Source of the DNA: Myxococcus xanthus
GTDB taxonomy: Bacteria; Myxococcota; Myxococcia; Myxococcales; Myxococcaceae
NCBI RefSeq assembly: GCF_900106535.1
Contig: NZ_FNOH01000006.1
Span: 310,001-374,000, forward strand
Direction: 5' to 3'
Length of the DNA stretch: 64,000 bases
Position 1 is the stretch's first letter. Each line of letters opens with the position of its first letter. A program made the translations under genes and the position numbers. Below are positions 25,856 through 34,188 of this stretch, piece after piece. The notes below the pieces were generated by a model, which saw only the letters and a program-made list of their open reading frames with translations, was not told where the DNA came from and ran no database searches.

Positions 25856-28800
25856 ATGGAATCACGCGCGTCGATGGTGCAACTCGTCGAGGAGTTCCTG
25901 CGTGCGGAAGCGCGCGTCCGTGACGTCTGGGTGTCGCCCGAAGTGGCCTGGGTGGTGCCTCGGCGCGCGGTGCGAGCGGCTGAACTGGACGCACTGCTTC
26001 ACGAGCGCCTGGGGCCGGATGTTCCCGCCGTGGCGCTGGTGGACGCGCTGCCCCGGCTCGACTCCGGCGATGTGGACGCGGCGGCGCTGCGCCAGAGCAT
26101 GCCGCCCGTGCCCGCGAGGCTTCAGGCCCTGGAGGACGCGCTCCGGCAACAGGGCATCGAGGCGGTGGCGCTCGTGGGGACCCGGCGGGACGGGGAGGTC
26201 CACACGCCGCTGGACGCCTTGCTTCCCGCCGCGCTGCGACTGAAGGCGGGGGGCGTGGCGCCCGTGTCTTCGGCTCAGGCTCCGGCGCGGATTGATGCGG
26301 GAGGCCGGCCTTCCCTCATCGATTCAGGACCGCGCAGCATGCCCGCGGGAGCGCCGCGGACGCTCGTCGAACTGCTCCAGCAGGCCGTGGCGCACGCTCC
26401 CGGTCATGTCATCACCTTCATCGACGTACAGGGGCAGCGGGAGACGCTGACGTTCGCCGCGCTCTGGGACGAGGCGCTCCGGCTGTGGGGAGGTCTGCGG
26501 GCGCGGGGCGCGAAGACGGGTGACAGGGTGATGCTCGCGATGGAGCGCCCGGGCGACTTCGTGCGTGGCTTCTGGGCCTGCACGCTCGGCGGCGTGGTGC
26601 CGGTGCCGCTGGCGCTGCCGGCGTCGCTGGAGCGCTCGCAGCCTGGCGTCGCGCGGCTCATCTCGGTGTCGGAGCGGTTGGGAACACCGTGGCTGCTCAC
26701 GGAGGCGAGGGCCACGGCGCCGCTGTCGGAGGCGGGGCTGCGCGCCCTGTCGCTGCAATCCCTGTCGGGCGCGGAGCCGGGGCCCCTCGCGGCCGTGGAC
26801 CCGGAGGCGCCCGCCATCCTCTCCTTCACGTCTGGGAGCACCGGGCGTCCCAAGGGCGTGGTGTTGAAGCACGCCAACCTGATGGCGATGGGCGAGGGGA
26901 TGGTGGCCGGCGGTTGGTACCTGCCTGGGGACGTGGGCGTGAGCTGGATGCCCTTGGACCACGTGGCGGGGACGAGCTACCCCCACCTGCTCGCGCTGCG
27001 CACCCGCACGCCCCATGTGCTGGTGGCGCGCGACTACGTCCTGGCGGACGTGCTGCGCTGGCTGGATTTGCTCTCGGAGTTCGGCGGGACGATGAGCTGG
27101 GCCCCCAACTTCGCCTACGGCCTGGTGGCGGATCGGCTGGAGCGCGAGGAGCGCCGCGCGTGGCGGCTGGAGCAGGTGCGGGTGCTGGCCTCTGGTGGCG
27201 AGTCCGTGCTGCCCGCGACGCTCCGGCGCTTCTCCGAGCCCCTGCGCGACAGCGGACTGCGCGAGGACGCGGTGTGCCCGGCCTGGGGCATGGCGGAGAC
27301 GTCGTCCTTCTTCTCGATGACGCGGGGCGTGCGGACCCATCCCGTGGAAGCGGCGACGGAGCTGGGACCGCCTCCGGTGGGCGCGGCCCTGCGTGTGGTG
27401 GACGACACCGACGCGGTGGTTCCCGAAGGTCAGGTCGGCCACCTGCAGGCCCGGGGTGAGCAGGTGCTGTCCGGCTACCTGGATGACGCGGAACTCAACG
27501 CGCGCTCCTTCACGGCTGATGGCTGGTTTCGCACCGGGGACATGGCCGTGATTCAGGACGGGCAGATGTCCATCGCGGGGCGCCAGAAGGAGGTCCTCAT
27601 CCTCCACGGCAACAACGTCTACCCGCAGGACATCGAGGAGGTGGTGGAGTCGGTGCCTGGCGTGCTGCCGTCGTACACCGTGGCCTGCCCGACGCGGAGC
27701 GGTGCGGCACAGACGGATGAACTGGCTGTCTGCTTCGTGCCCACGCCGGATGCGCCGCCGCTGGCGGAGTTGCTGCGGAGCATCCGGGAGAAGGTGGGCC
27801 GGGTGCTCGGCTTCCATGTCGCGCACCTGTTGCCCCTGGCGCGCGAGCAGGTGCCGCGCACGGAGCTGGGGAAGCGGGGTCGCACCGAATTGCGGCGCCG
27901 TTTCGAGGCGGGCGAGCTGGGGGCCGAGTATCACCGCTCGCTGAGCGTCCTGGGCGGACCCGCCACGATGCCGCCGTGCCTGGCGGTGTCCCGGTGGGTG
28001 CCTCGGCCGCTGGCGACCAGGGTGGGAACACGCGGTGCCGTGGTCGTCATCGCGGACGAAGCCTTCGCCGGGGCATTGCGCGAACAGGCCGACGGCTACG
28101 AGGTGGTGCGGGTGGCGCCGGAGGCGAGCGGTGAGCTCGTTCGTGCCATTGAGGCCCTTGCGGAGCGCAGTGTGCCCTGTGGCGACGTGGTGGTGCTGCT
28201 GCCGGAGGCGCAGGAGGTGCCCGCGGTCCGTGAGTCTGTGCTTCGCGGGGAGATGACGGCTGCGGATGGGCGCTTCCAGGACGCTGCCGCCAGAGCGCCT
28301 GGCGGAGGCGTGTCCGGGGGCGTTGCCGCACCTGACCAGGGCACGGCCTCGGACGGCGCGATGCAGGCGGCGCCGGTCGCGCATCTGGCTGTGCCGGTTC
28401 AAGGCACGGCCTCGGATGCCGTGCCGCAAGCGGCGGTGGCCTCTCGCATGGCGCCACTGCTTCATGCGCTCCAGTCCCTGGCCAGGCGAGGCGAGGGCGC
28501 TCCGGTCGTGCGCGTGCTCGCGGTGCTTCCGGAGTCGGGAGGGGACGACGCGGCTTCGCTGGCTGCCTTGCTGACGCCGGGCCTGCTCTGGACCGCTGCG
28601 GCGGAGGTTCCGGGGCTGGAAGCGCGGGTGGCATGGACGCCACCGGATGCATCCGCCACCGCCCATGCTGTCGCCCGCGAACTCGCCTCCCAGGATGCCG
28701 CGCGCGAGGTGGCGTGGCGGGAAGGCACGCGTTGGGAGCGCGTCTTCACCCCATGGACGCCGCCACCGCTCGCGGCGCCCCAGCGCCTCAAGCGGGGAGG

Positions 28801-29968
28801 GCTCTACCTGGTAACAGGCGCGCTCGGTGGCCTGGGACGTGAGTGGGCACGTCAGCTGCGGCAGGGCCTGGACGCCCGGCTGCTGCTCGTGGGGCGGCGC
28901 CCTCATGGTCCCGAGGCAAGGGCGCTGGAGTCCGAGCTGGGCACCGCGAAGTATGTCTCCGTGGACGTCACGAACGAGGTCGCGCTTCGGAATGCCGTGC
29001 GCGACGCGGAGGCGCACTTCGGTCAGTCGCTCGACGGCGCCTTCCACTTCGCGGGCACGCTGACGCCCGTCGCGTTGGAGCACGAGACGCCGGAGACACT
29101 GGTACAAGGCGCCGCCGCACATGCACTGGGCGCGAGGGCCATCGCGACCGTCTTGAAGGACAGGCCCCAAGCCGTCTGCGTCTTCGCGGCGTCGTTGATG
29201 GGAACGCTGGGCGCGGGCCGCCACGCGGCCTACTGCGCTGGCACGGCCTTCCTCGAACGGTTCGCCGAGCGGCTGACCGCACAGGGCCGCCACGCGGTGG
29301 CGGTATCGCTGAGCCAGGTGCGGGAGACGGGGCTCGCGCGCTCACTGGGGGCCGCGCCGCCGGGGTACCGGGTGCTGGAGCCATCCCAGGCCCTGGCCTC
29401 CGTGGCCTTGGCGGTGGAGCACATGCCCGCGCACCTGCTGTCAGGCGTGGTGGGGGCGGCCTGGCCCTGGCGTCAGGCGGGATTGGGCGAGGGGCAGGGC
29501 CTGGACGCGGCCCATGTCTTCCTGGTGCAGCGGCCGGGAGACGTCCCGCCCGAGGGACTCTCCGACGCGGTACTCCATTCCCTGCCGGAATGGCCCTGCC
29601 GAGCGGACGGCGCGGTGGACCGTGAGGCCCTGGCCGCCGACCTCTCCGGGGCGGGGGACGGAGCCGCCGCCGGGCCATTCGAGACGGTGGTGATGGACGC
29701 CTTCCACGAGGTGCTCGGAGCCCAGGGCGTGGGCGTCGGTTCTGACTTCTTCACGCTGGGCGGCAGCTCGCTCCAGGCCACCCGGGTGGTGGCGCGCATC
29801 AACGAGCGCACCGGCCTGCAACTGCGCGAGGTGGCCCTGTTCGAGCACCCCACGGCCACGGCGTTGGCGGAGCACGTGCGGCGCGTGGTGGACCTGACGC
29901 AGTTGGACATCTCGGTGCTCAGCGACGCGCAGGTGGACCTGCTCCTGCGCGTGCTGGAGCCCACGTGA
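25856..29968 (+). CDS. Acyl/aryl-AMP ligase - ketoreductase - acyl carrier protein (loading module)
   Basis: 1370 residues. About 1-90 resemble the C-terminal subdomain of an adenylation enzyme in degenerate form (ALPRLDSGDVDAAALR; the catalytic Lys position is Asp). About 160-690 is a full ANL ligase: LSFTSGSTGRPKGVVLKH (A3), WGMAETSSFFSM (A5), WFRTGDMAV (A7) and AREQVPRTELGKRGR (A10). About 780-1180 is a ketoreductase with LVTGALGGLGREW and the Ser-x12-Tyr pair in FAASLMGTLGAGRHAAYC. The carrier domain has TLGGSSLQATR, phosphopantetheine Ser near 1301. No condensation or ketosynthase domain is present, so it probably loads the starter for the NRPS. A ligase plus KR recalls alpha-keto-acid modules that yield alpha-hydroxy acids. 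Confidence 0.85.
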   Translation: MESRASMVQLVEEFLRAEARVRDVWVSPEVAWVVPRRAVRAAELDALLHERLGPDVPAVALVDALPRLDSGDVDAAALRQSMPPVPARLQALEDALRQQGIEAVALVGTRRDGEVHTPLDALLPAALRLKAGGVAPVSSAQAPARIDAGGRPSLIDSGPRSMPAGAPRTLVELLQQAVAHAPGHVITFIDVQGQRETLTFAALWDEALRLWGGLRARGAKTGDRVMLAMERPGDFVRGFWACTLGGVVPVPLALPASLERSQPGVARLISVSERLGTPWLLTEARATAPLSEAGLRALSLQSLSGAEPGPLAAVDPEAPAILSFTSGSTGRPKGVVLKHANLMAMGEGMVAGGWYLPGDVGVSWMPLDHVAGTSYPHLLALRTRTPHVLVARDYVLADVLRWLDLLSEFGGTMSWAPNFAYGLVADRLEREERRAWRLEQVRVLASGGESVLPATLRRFSEPLRDSGLREDAVCPAWGMAETSSFFSMTRGVRTHPVEAATELGPPPVGAALRVVDDTDAVVPEGQVGHLQARGEQVLSGYLDDAELNARSFTADGWFRTGDMAVIQDGQMSIAGRQKEVLILHGNNVYPQDIEEVVESVPGVLPSYTVACPTRSGAAQTDELAVCFVPTPDAPPLAELLRSIREKVGRVLGFHVAHLLPLAREQVPRTELGKRGRTELRRRFEAGELGAEYHRSLSVLGGPATMPPCLAVSRWVPRPLATRVGTRGAVVVIADEAFAGALREQADGYEVVRVAPEASGELVRAIEALAERSVPCGDVVVLLPEAQEVPAVRESVLRGEMTAADGRFQDAAARAPGGGVSGGVAAPDQGTASDGAMQAAPVAHLAVPVQGTASDAVPQAAVASRMAPLLHALQSLARRGEGAPVVRVLAVLPESGGDDAASLAALLTPGLLWTAAAEVPGLEARVAWTPPDASATAHAVARELASQDAAREVAWREGTRWERVFTPWTPPPLAAPQRLKRGGLYLVTGALGGLGREWARQLRQGLDARLLLVGRRPHGPEARALESELGTAKYVSVDVTNEVALRNAVRDAEAHFGQSLDGAFHFAGTLTPVALEHETPETLVQGAAAHALGARAIATVLKDRPQAVCVFAASLMGTLGAGRHAAYCAGTAFLERFAERLTAQGRHAVAVSLSQVRETGLARSLGAAPPGYRVLEPSQALASVALAVEHMPAHLLSGVVGAAWPWRQAGLGEGQGLDAAHVFLVQRPGDVPPEGLSDAVLHSLPEWPCRADGAVDREALAADLSGAGDGAAAGPFETVVMDAFHEVLGAQGVGVGSDFFTLGGSSLQATRVVARINERTGLQLREVALFEHPTATALAEHVRRVVDLTQLDISVLSDAQVDLLLRVLEPT
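28336..28436 (+). repeat. Two-copy 63-nt tandem repeat encoding a linker
   Basis: Within the ligase-KR-ACP gene, CAGGGCACGGCCTCGGA and CAAGGCACGGCCTCGGA recur 63 bases (21 residues) apart, giving QGTASDGAMQAAPVA and QGTASDAVPQAAVA. The repeat sits in a Gly/Ala/Pro-rich linker between ligase and ketoreductase regions. It looks like a slippage duplication and probably only lengthens the linker. Confidence 0.45.
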
Positions 29969-30063
29969 GCGAGAGGCGGTAGTCCCTCCGCCCCGTCCGT
30001 TGTAGCGTCCAACGACCCGGGCATGTGTCTTGTCCGGGCATGGCACCGGACCGAGGAGTCTGC

Positions 30064-32112
30064 GTGACGCTGTGGTCGCTCACTGTTCAAGGTGTGCTGG
30101 CCCGCCCCCGAAGCTGGGTGGTGGGGCTGCTGGCGGCAGGCGCGGCGGCGCTGCTGACGCCGGGTGTGTCGTTGATGGGTAGCATCCATGACGGCACGCG
30201 GCGAAGTCTCATCGAGAGCGGCGCGGGGGACCTCCAGGTCTACGCCGCCGCCTCCACGGGAACGCCCCAGGTCGTGGTGGGGCCAGGGGGCGTCCCGGAC
30301 CTGCAACCCATTCCGGACTACGGCGCCCTGGAGCCGCGGCTGCGCGACCTCCCCGGCATCCAGGAGGTGGTGCCGCTGGAGCTGGGCATGGGCGCTGTGT
30401 TCCGTGGCAACGCCCTGGATGAAAAGCTGGCGGTGTTGCGCGAGGCGGCGCGGGCGCCGGCCTCCGAGGAACGGGACGCACGGCTGCGCCGTCTGGGCGA
30501 GGACCTGCGGCTGACGCTGGCGCGGGTGGCGCGCAACGCGGATCGCCGGAGCGAGGCCTTCGCGGAAGAGCCCGCCTTCGCGGATGACCTGCGCGTGCTG
30601 CGGGACGCGGCCGAGCCCGCCTTCTGGGAGCGGCTCACCGAGGACCCACAGGGCCTGCTGGAGGTGTTGGAGAACCGCGTGGCGCGGCAAGCGGGCGAGG
30701 GTGAAGAGCTTCCGGTGGACTACCTGGGCACGGACGTGGCGCGCTTCGCCCGGGCCTTCCCGCGCTTCGAGCTCGTCTCCGGGCAGCTTCCTCCGCCAGG
30801 GACGCGGGGCCTCGTCATGGGGCACGCGACGTACGAGCAGCACTTCAAGCACCCCATCGCCGTGCGCATGGACACGCTGCGCCGCGAGCGCGAGCGGGGC
30901 CTCACGTTGGCGGAGGACGAGCAGCTGCGCACGCTGGTGGAGCGCAACGTCGCGGAGGTGCCGGACCTGGTGGCTCGCCTGGACATCGAGCGCGCCACGG
31001 CGCTCCAGGCCGGACTGGCCCGCGTGCTGGGCGAGCCGGGCGAACTGGAGGCCCTGCTGGCGCGCTTCCTCTCGGTGGACGACGCCAACTTCGACACCCG
31101 CTTCGGACAGTTCTACGGGGAGCTGGCGCCCTCGCTGCCGCTGTACCGGCTCAAGCCCGGGGACGTGCTGTCACTGAAGACGCCGCTGGAGAGTGGCACC
31201 GCCGTGCCAGTGCGAGTCTTCGGCATCTTCCGCTTCCGGGGCCTGGGCGGCGACGACGGCCGGGTCAACACCATGAGCGTGGTGGACCTCGTCACGGCGC
31301 GGCACCTGTCTGGCCGCTTCACCCAGGCACAGCAGGACGAGGCGCGGGCGCTGTTCGAGACCTTTGGCATGGAAGGGGAGGCCATGGCGCCCCCCGAGTC
31401 CCTGGACGCCTTCCATCCGCCTGACATCGTGGACGCGGAGGCGCAGACGGCGCACACCGAACAGGCCCCGGTCTTCGAGCGTGCTCGGGCCCTGCCGGAG
31501 ACCTTCTCCGAGGACGAGCTCTCACGCGGCACGGTGTTGCAGGCCGCGGTGGTGCTGGCGCCCGGCGCCTCCGCCGAGGACGTCGCGGCCCGCATGCGCG
31601 CGCTGCCCGGTGGTGAAGCGCTGGCCACGGTGGGTTGGCAGGAGGCGGGTGGGTTGCTGGGCGGTCTGGTGGTGATGCTCCAGGCGGTGCTGCTGCTCTT
31701 CGCGCTGTTGATGTCCTCCTTCGTCGCGCTGGTCGCCGCTGGAACGCTGCTGCTGCTGGCGCGGGAACGCGTGGCGGAGGTCGGCACGCTGCGCGCGGTG
31801 GGAATGCAACGTCGCGAGGTCTTCACCTCGCTGCTGCTGGAAGGGTCGCTGCTGGGCGGTATCGGCAGCGTCCTGGGCGCGGTGCTGGGCGCGGCGTTGT
31901 TGTGGCTTGCGACCGGAGACGGCGTGGCGGTGGAGGATGGCTCCCTGCAGTTCTTCCTGGGCGGCCCCGTGCTGCGTCCAGCGCTGGCGCTGGGCGGAAC
32001 CGTGGCCGTGGTGGTGGCGGTGACGGCCGTGGTGCTGCTGGCGACACTGGTACCGGCCTGGCGAGGCAGCGCGGTGGAGCCCATCGAAGCCATGCGGAAG
32101 GGCGAGGGCTGA
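30064..32112 (+). CDS. FtsX-type ABC permease (LolC/LolE/MacB-like), long form
   Basis: 682 residues from a GTG at 30064 with GAGGAG five bases upstream; an ATG at 30040 is a weaker alternative. One N-terminal helix (VVGLLAAGAAALLTPGV) is followed by a periplasmic domain of about 490 residues, far longer than usual, containing charged helical repeats. Three C-terminal helices from about 530 follow, with LARERVAEVGTLRAVGMQRREVF, the FtsX family loop. Such permeases work by mechanotransmission and extract lipoproteins, lipids or peptides to the periplasm. It lies 95 bp after the ligase-KR-ACP gene and four bases before a second FtsX permease. No matching ATPase gene is adjacent. Confidence 0.88.
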   Translation: MTLWSLTVQGVLARPRSWVVGLLAAGAAALLTPGVSLMGSIHDGTRRSLIESGAGDLQVYAAASTGTPQVVVGPGGVPDLQPIPDYGALEPRLRDLPGIQEVVPLELGMGAVFRGNALDEKLAVLREAARAPASEERDARLRRLGEDLRLTLARVARNADRRSEAFAEEPAFADDLRVLRDAAEPAFWERLTEDPQGLLEVLENRVARQAGEGEELPVDYLGTDVARFARAFPRFELVSGQLPPPGTRGLVMGHATYEQHFKHPIAVRMDTLRRERERGLTLAEDEQLRTLVERNVAEVPDLVARLDIERATALQAGLARVLGEPGELEALLARFLSVDDANFDTRFGQFYGELAPSLPLYRLKPGDVLSLKTPLESGTAVPVRVFGIFRFRGLGGDDGRVNTMSVVDLVTARHLSGRFTQAQQDEARALFETFGMEGEAMAPPESLDAFHPPDIVDAEAQTAHTEQAPVFERARALPETFSEDELSRGTVLQAAVVLAPGASAEDVAARMRALPGGEALATVGWQEAGGLLGGLVVMLQAVLLLFALLMSSFVALVAAGTLLLLARERVAEVGTLRAVGMQRREVFTSLLLEGSLLGGIGSVLGAVLGAALLWLATGDGVAVEDGSLQFFLGGPVLRPALALGGTVAVVVAVTAVVLLATLVPAWRGSAVEPIEAMRKGEG

Positions 32113-32116
32113 ACCG

Positions 32117-33409
32117 ATGCGCGCACTTCTCCAGATTGCCTTCCGAAATCTCCTGGCCCACCGCGAGCGGGGACTGTTGCTGCTCATCGTGCTCGCGGGC
32201 GCCAGCGCCGTGCTGGTGGGCGTGATGTCCGTGAGCGCGGGCGTCGCCCGGGCGCAGCGCGAGGCCGTGAGGACCTTCCTCGCGGGCGACCTCAACGTCG
32301 GGGGCTACTTCAAGGAGCATCCCGACTCCATCTTCCCCGTGGTGGGTGACACCTCGCGGGTCCGCTCCGTCCTCCAGCCGCACGTGCCCGCGGAGTGCCA
32401 GGTGCGCGAGCGGGGCCGGGGCTCGGCCACCGCGGGTGCGGGACGGCACCGGGTGCGCTCGTACCTGATGAGCCTGGACGTCGCGGCCGAGGGCAACGCG
32501 GGCTTCCGGGTGCGCACCGGTTCGCTGGAAGCCCTCGCGAAGCCACGCACGGTGGCGCTGTCCACGTCGCTGGCGGAGCGGCTCCAGGTGGAGGTGGGCG
32601 AGCTGGCCACGCTCTTCGTGCAGATGCCGGGCGGCAAGCGCAACGCGGTGGACGTGGAGGTGGTGGCCCTGCTGGAGCGCGCGGGTGTCCTGGGCGAGTC
32701 CGCGGGGTTGCTGGTGTCCAACGCGATGCTGCGCGAGCTGTATGGCTTCCGTCCGGACTCGGCCAGCGTGATTCAGCTCCTCTGCGGCGACGGCACGGAG
32801 CTGGAGCCGCTGGCGGGGACGCTGCGTGGCGCGCTCCAGAAGGCCGGCTACGAGGTGCTGCCGCCCGCGCACGAGGCCTACGGCGACAAGCTGGGGCCCC
32901 TGCTGCGCGAGGGCTGGGCGGGCCAGAAGCTGGACGTGAGTACCTGGGAGGACGAGGCGGCCTTCCTCGACTTCGTGGGGCAGGGCCTGGGGCTGCTGCT
33001 GGTGCTGGTCGGCGCGGTGGTGTTCGGCGTCGTGGTGGTGGGGCTCTTCGTCTCGCTCAACGTGTCGGTCCGCGAGCGCACGCGGGAGATTGGAACGCTG
33101 CGCGCCATGGGCATGCAGCGCCGCTCGCTGGTGGCCGCCTTCATGCTGGAGGGGCTGCTGGTGGGGTGGGCGGCCTCGCTCGTGGGCGCTGGCATGGCGG
33201 CGGGGCTGGGGGTGCTCCTGCGCGACGTGCTGCCAGTGCCGGACGCGCTCTCCACCCTGTTCTTCAGCGGCACGTTGCCGCTGGCGCCCACCTTGGGGCA
33301 CGTGGTGGCCGCGGTGCTCCTGGTGACGCTGGGCGCGGGCCTGGCTTCCATCGTCCCGGCTTTCCGGGCCGCTTCGCTTCCTCCTCGTTCCGCCATGGAG
33401 TCCTTGTGA
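32117..33409 (+). CDS. FtsX-type ABC permease (LolC/LolE/MacB-like), short form
   Basis: 430 residues. N-terminal membrane helix (GLLLLIVLAGASAVLVGVM), a periplasmic domain of about 230 residues (FLAGDLNVGGYF onward), then three transmembrane helices with NVSVRERTREIGTLRAMGMQ, the conserved FtsX coupling loop. With the preceding long permease it would form a LolCE-like heterodimer. Its stop overlaps the start of the LolA-like gene (TGATG at 33407-33411), so the three genes are one transcriptional and translational unit. The ATP-binding partner must be encoded elsewhere or be shared with another system. Confidence 0.9.
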   Translation: MRALLQIAFRNLLAHRERGLLLLIVLAGASAVLVGVMSVSAGVARAQREAVRTFLAGDLNVGGYFKEHPDSIFPVVGDTSRVRSVLQPHVPAECQVRERGRGSATAGAGRHRVRSYLMSLDVAAEGNAGFRVRTGSLEALAKPRTVALSTSLAERLQVEVGELATLFVQMPGGKRNAVDVEVVALLERAGVLGESAGLLVSNAMLRELYGFRPDSASVIQLLCGDGTELEPLAGTLRGALQKAGYEVLPPAHEAYGDKLGPLLREGWAGQKLDVSTWEDEAAFLDFVGQGLGLLLVLVGAVVFGVVVVGLFVSLNVSVRERTREIGTLRAMGMQRRSLVAAFMLEGLLVGWAASLVGAGMAAGLGVLLRDVLPVPDALSTLFFSGTLPLAPTLGHVVAAVLLVTLGAGLASIVPAFRAASLPPRSAMESL

Positions 33410-34188
33410 TGAACGCACGACGCCCGCTGTCCGTCCTGTTGCTCGGCTGGACCCTGCTGCTTCCGGCGGTGGCGCTCGCGGAGGCCGAGCCCAAGCTGGC
33501 GCCCGATGCCCTGCTGCGCCACATCGACGAGAAGATGTCCTTCACCAGCGACTACAAGGGCGTCATCCGCCTCTATGAGACGCGCAAGGATGGCGCCAAG
33601 CGGGCCATGGAGGTCCACGTCTACCGGCGCGAGGCCGACAATGACTTGCTCTTCCTCTCCACCAAGCCGCGGCACCTCGCGGGCATGGGGACGCTGCGCA
33701 TCGGCCGCAACCTGTGGGACTACGAGGCGACGACGGGCTCGTGGCGGCGCAACACCCAGCGCACCAACCTGCTCAACACCTTCACCTGCGAGGCGGACTT
33801 CGACCGCTCGCGGCTGGCCGAGGACTACGCCGGCAAGGACGAGGGCGACGACACCGTCAACGGCGTGGCGTACCGCAAGCTGCTGCTGACGGCGAAGAAC
33901 GACCAGGTGACGTTCCCGCTGATGCGCATCTGGGTGGACCCGCAGAACAACATCGTCAAGAAGGTGGGCTACACCGCGTCCGGCCGCACGCTGCGCACCG
34001 ACATCGTGCGCAGCTACCAGCGCATCAAGGACCCGCTCTCCGGCAAGCATGTCCTCCACTACAAGGAAGTGCTGGAGACGGAGGAGCAGGAAGGCACGCA
34101 GATGGTGGTCCGCTACGACGAGGTGGTGTTGGCGCCGCTGGACGCCAACATCTTCACCAAGGCGTGGCTGGAGAGCCGCCTGCGCTGA
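33409..34188 (+). CDS. LolA-like periplasmic outer-membrane lipoprotein-sorting protein
   Basis: 259 residues with an N-terminal signal peptide (LLLGWTLLLPAVALA, cleavage near AEA). The mature part matches the LolA_like outer membrane lipoprotein-sorting family (PF17131): YKGVIRLYETRKDGAK, HLAGMGTLRIGRNLWDY, LMRIWVDPQNNIVKKV and the alternating strand pattern of an open beta-barrel half. Members are commonly encoded beside FtsX permeases and are thought to carry a lipid-like molecule across the periplasm. It is coupled to the second FtsX permease by a one-base overlap. Its stop abuts the convergent NRPS stop with no intervening base. Confidence 0.87.
   Translation: MNARRPLSVLLLGWTLLLPAVALAEAEPKLAPDALLRHIDEKMSFTSDYKGVIRLYETRKDGAKRAMEVHVYRREADNDLLFLSTKPRHLAGMGTLRIGRNLWDYEATTGSWRRNTQRTNLLNTFTCEADFDRSRLAEDYAGKDEGDDTVNGVAYRKLLLTAKNDQVTFPLMRIWVDPQNNIVKKVGYTASGRTLRTDIVRSYQRIKDPLSGKHVLHYKEVLETEEQEGTQMVVRYDEVVLAPLDANIFTKAWLESRLR

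Noticed and set aside
26324..29293. Minus-strand open frame of nearly 1000 codons antisense to the ligase-KR-ACP gene
   Set aside because: Arg/His-rich without recognisable motifs; the plus strand encodes ligase, KR and carrier motifs.
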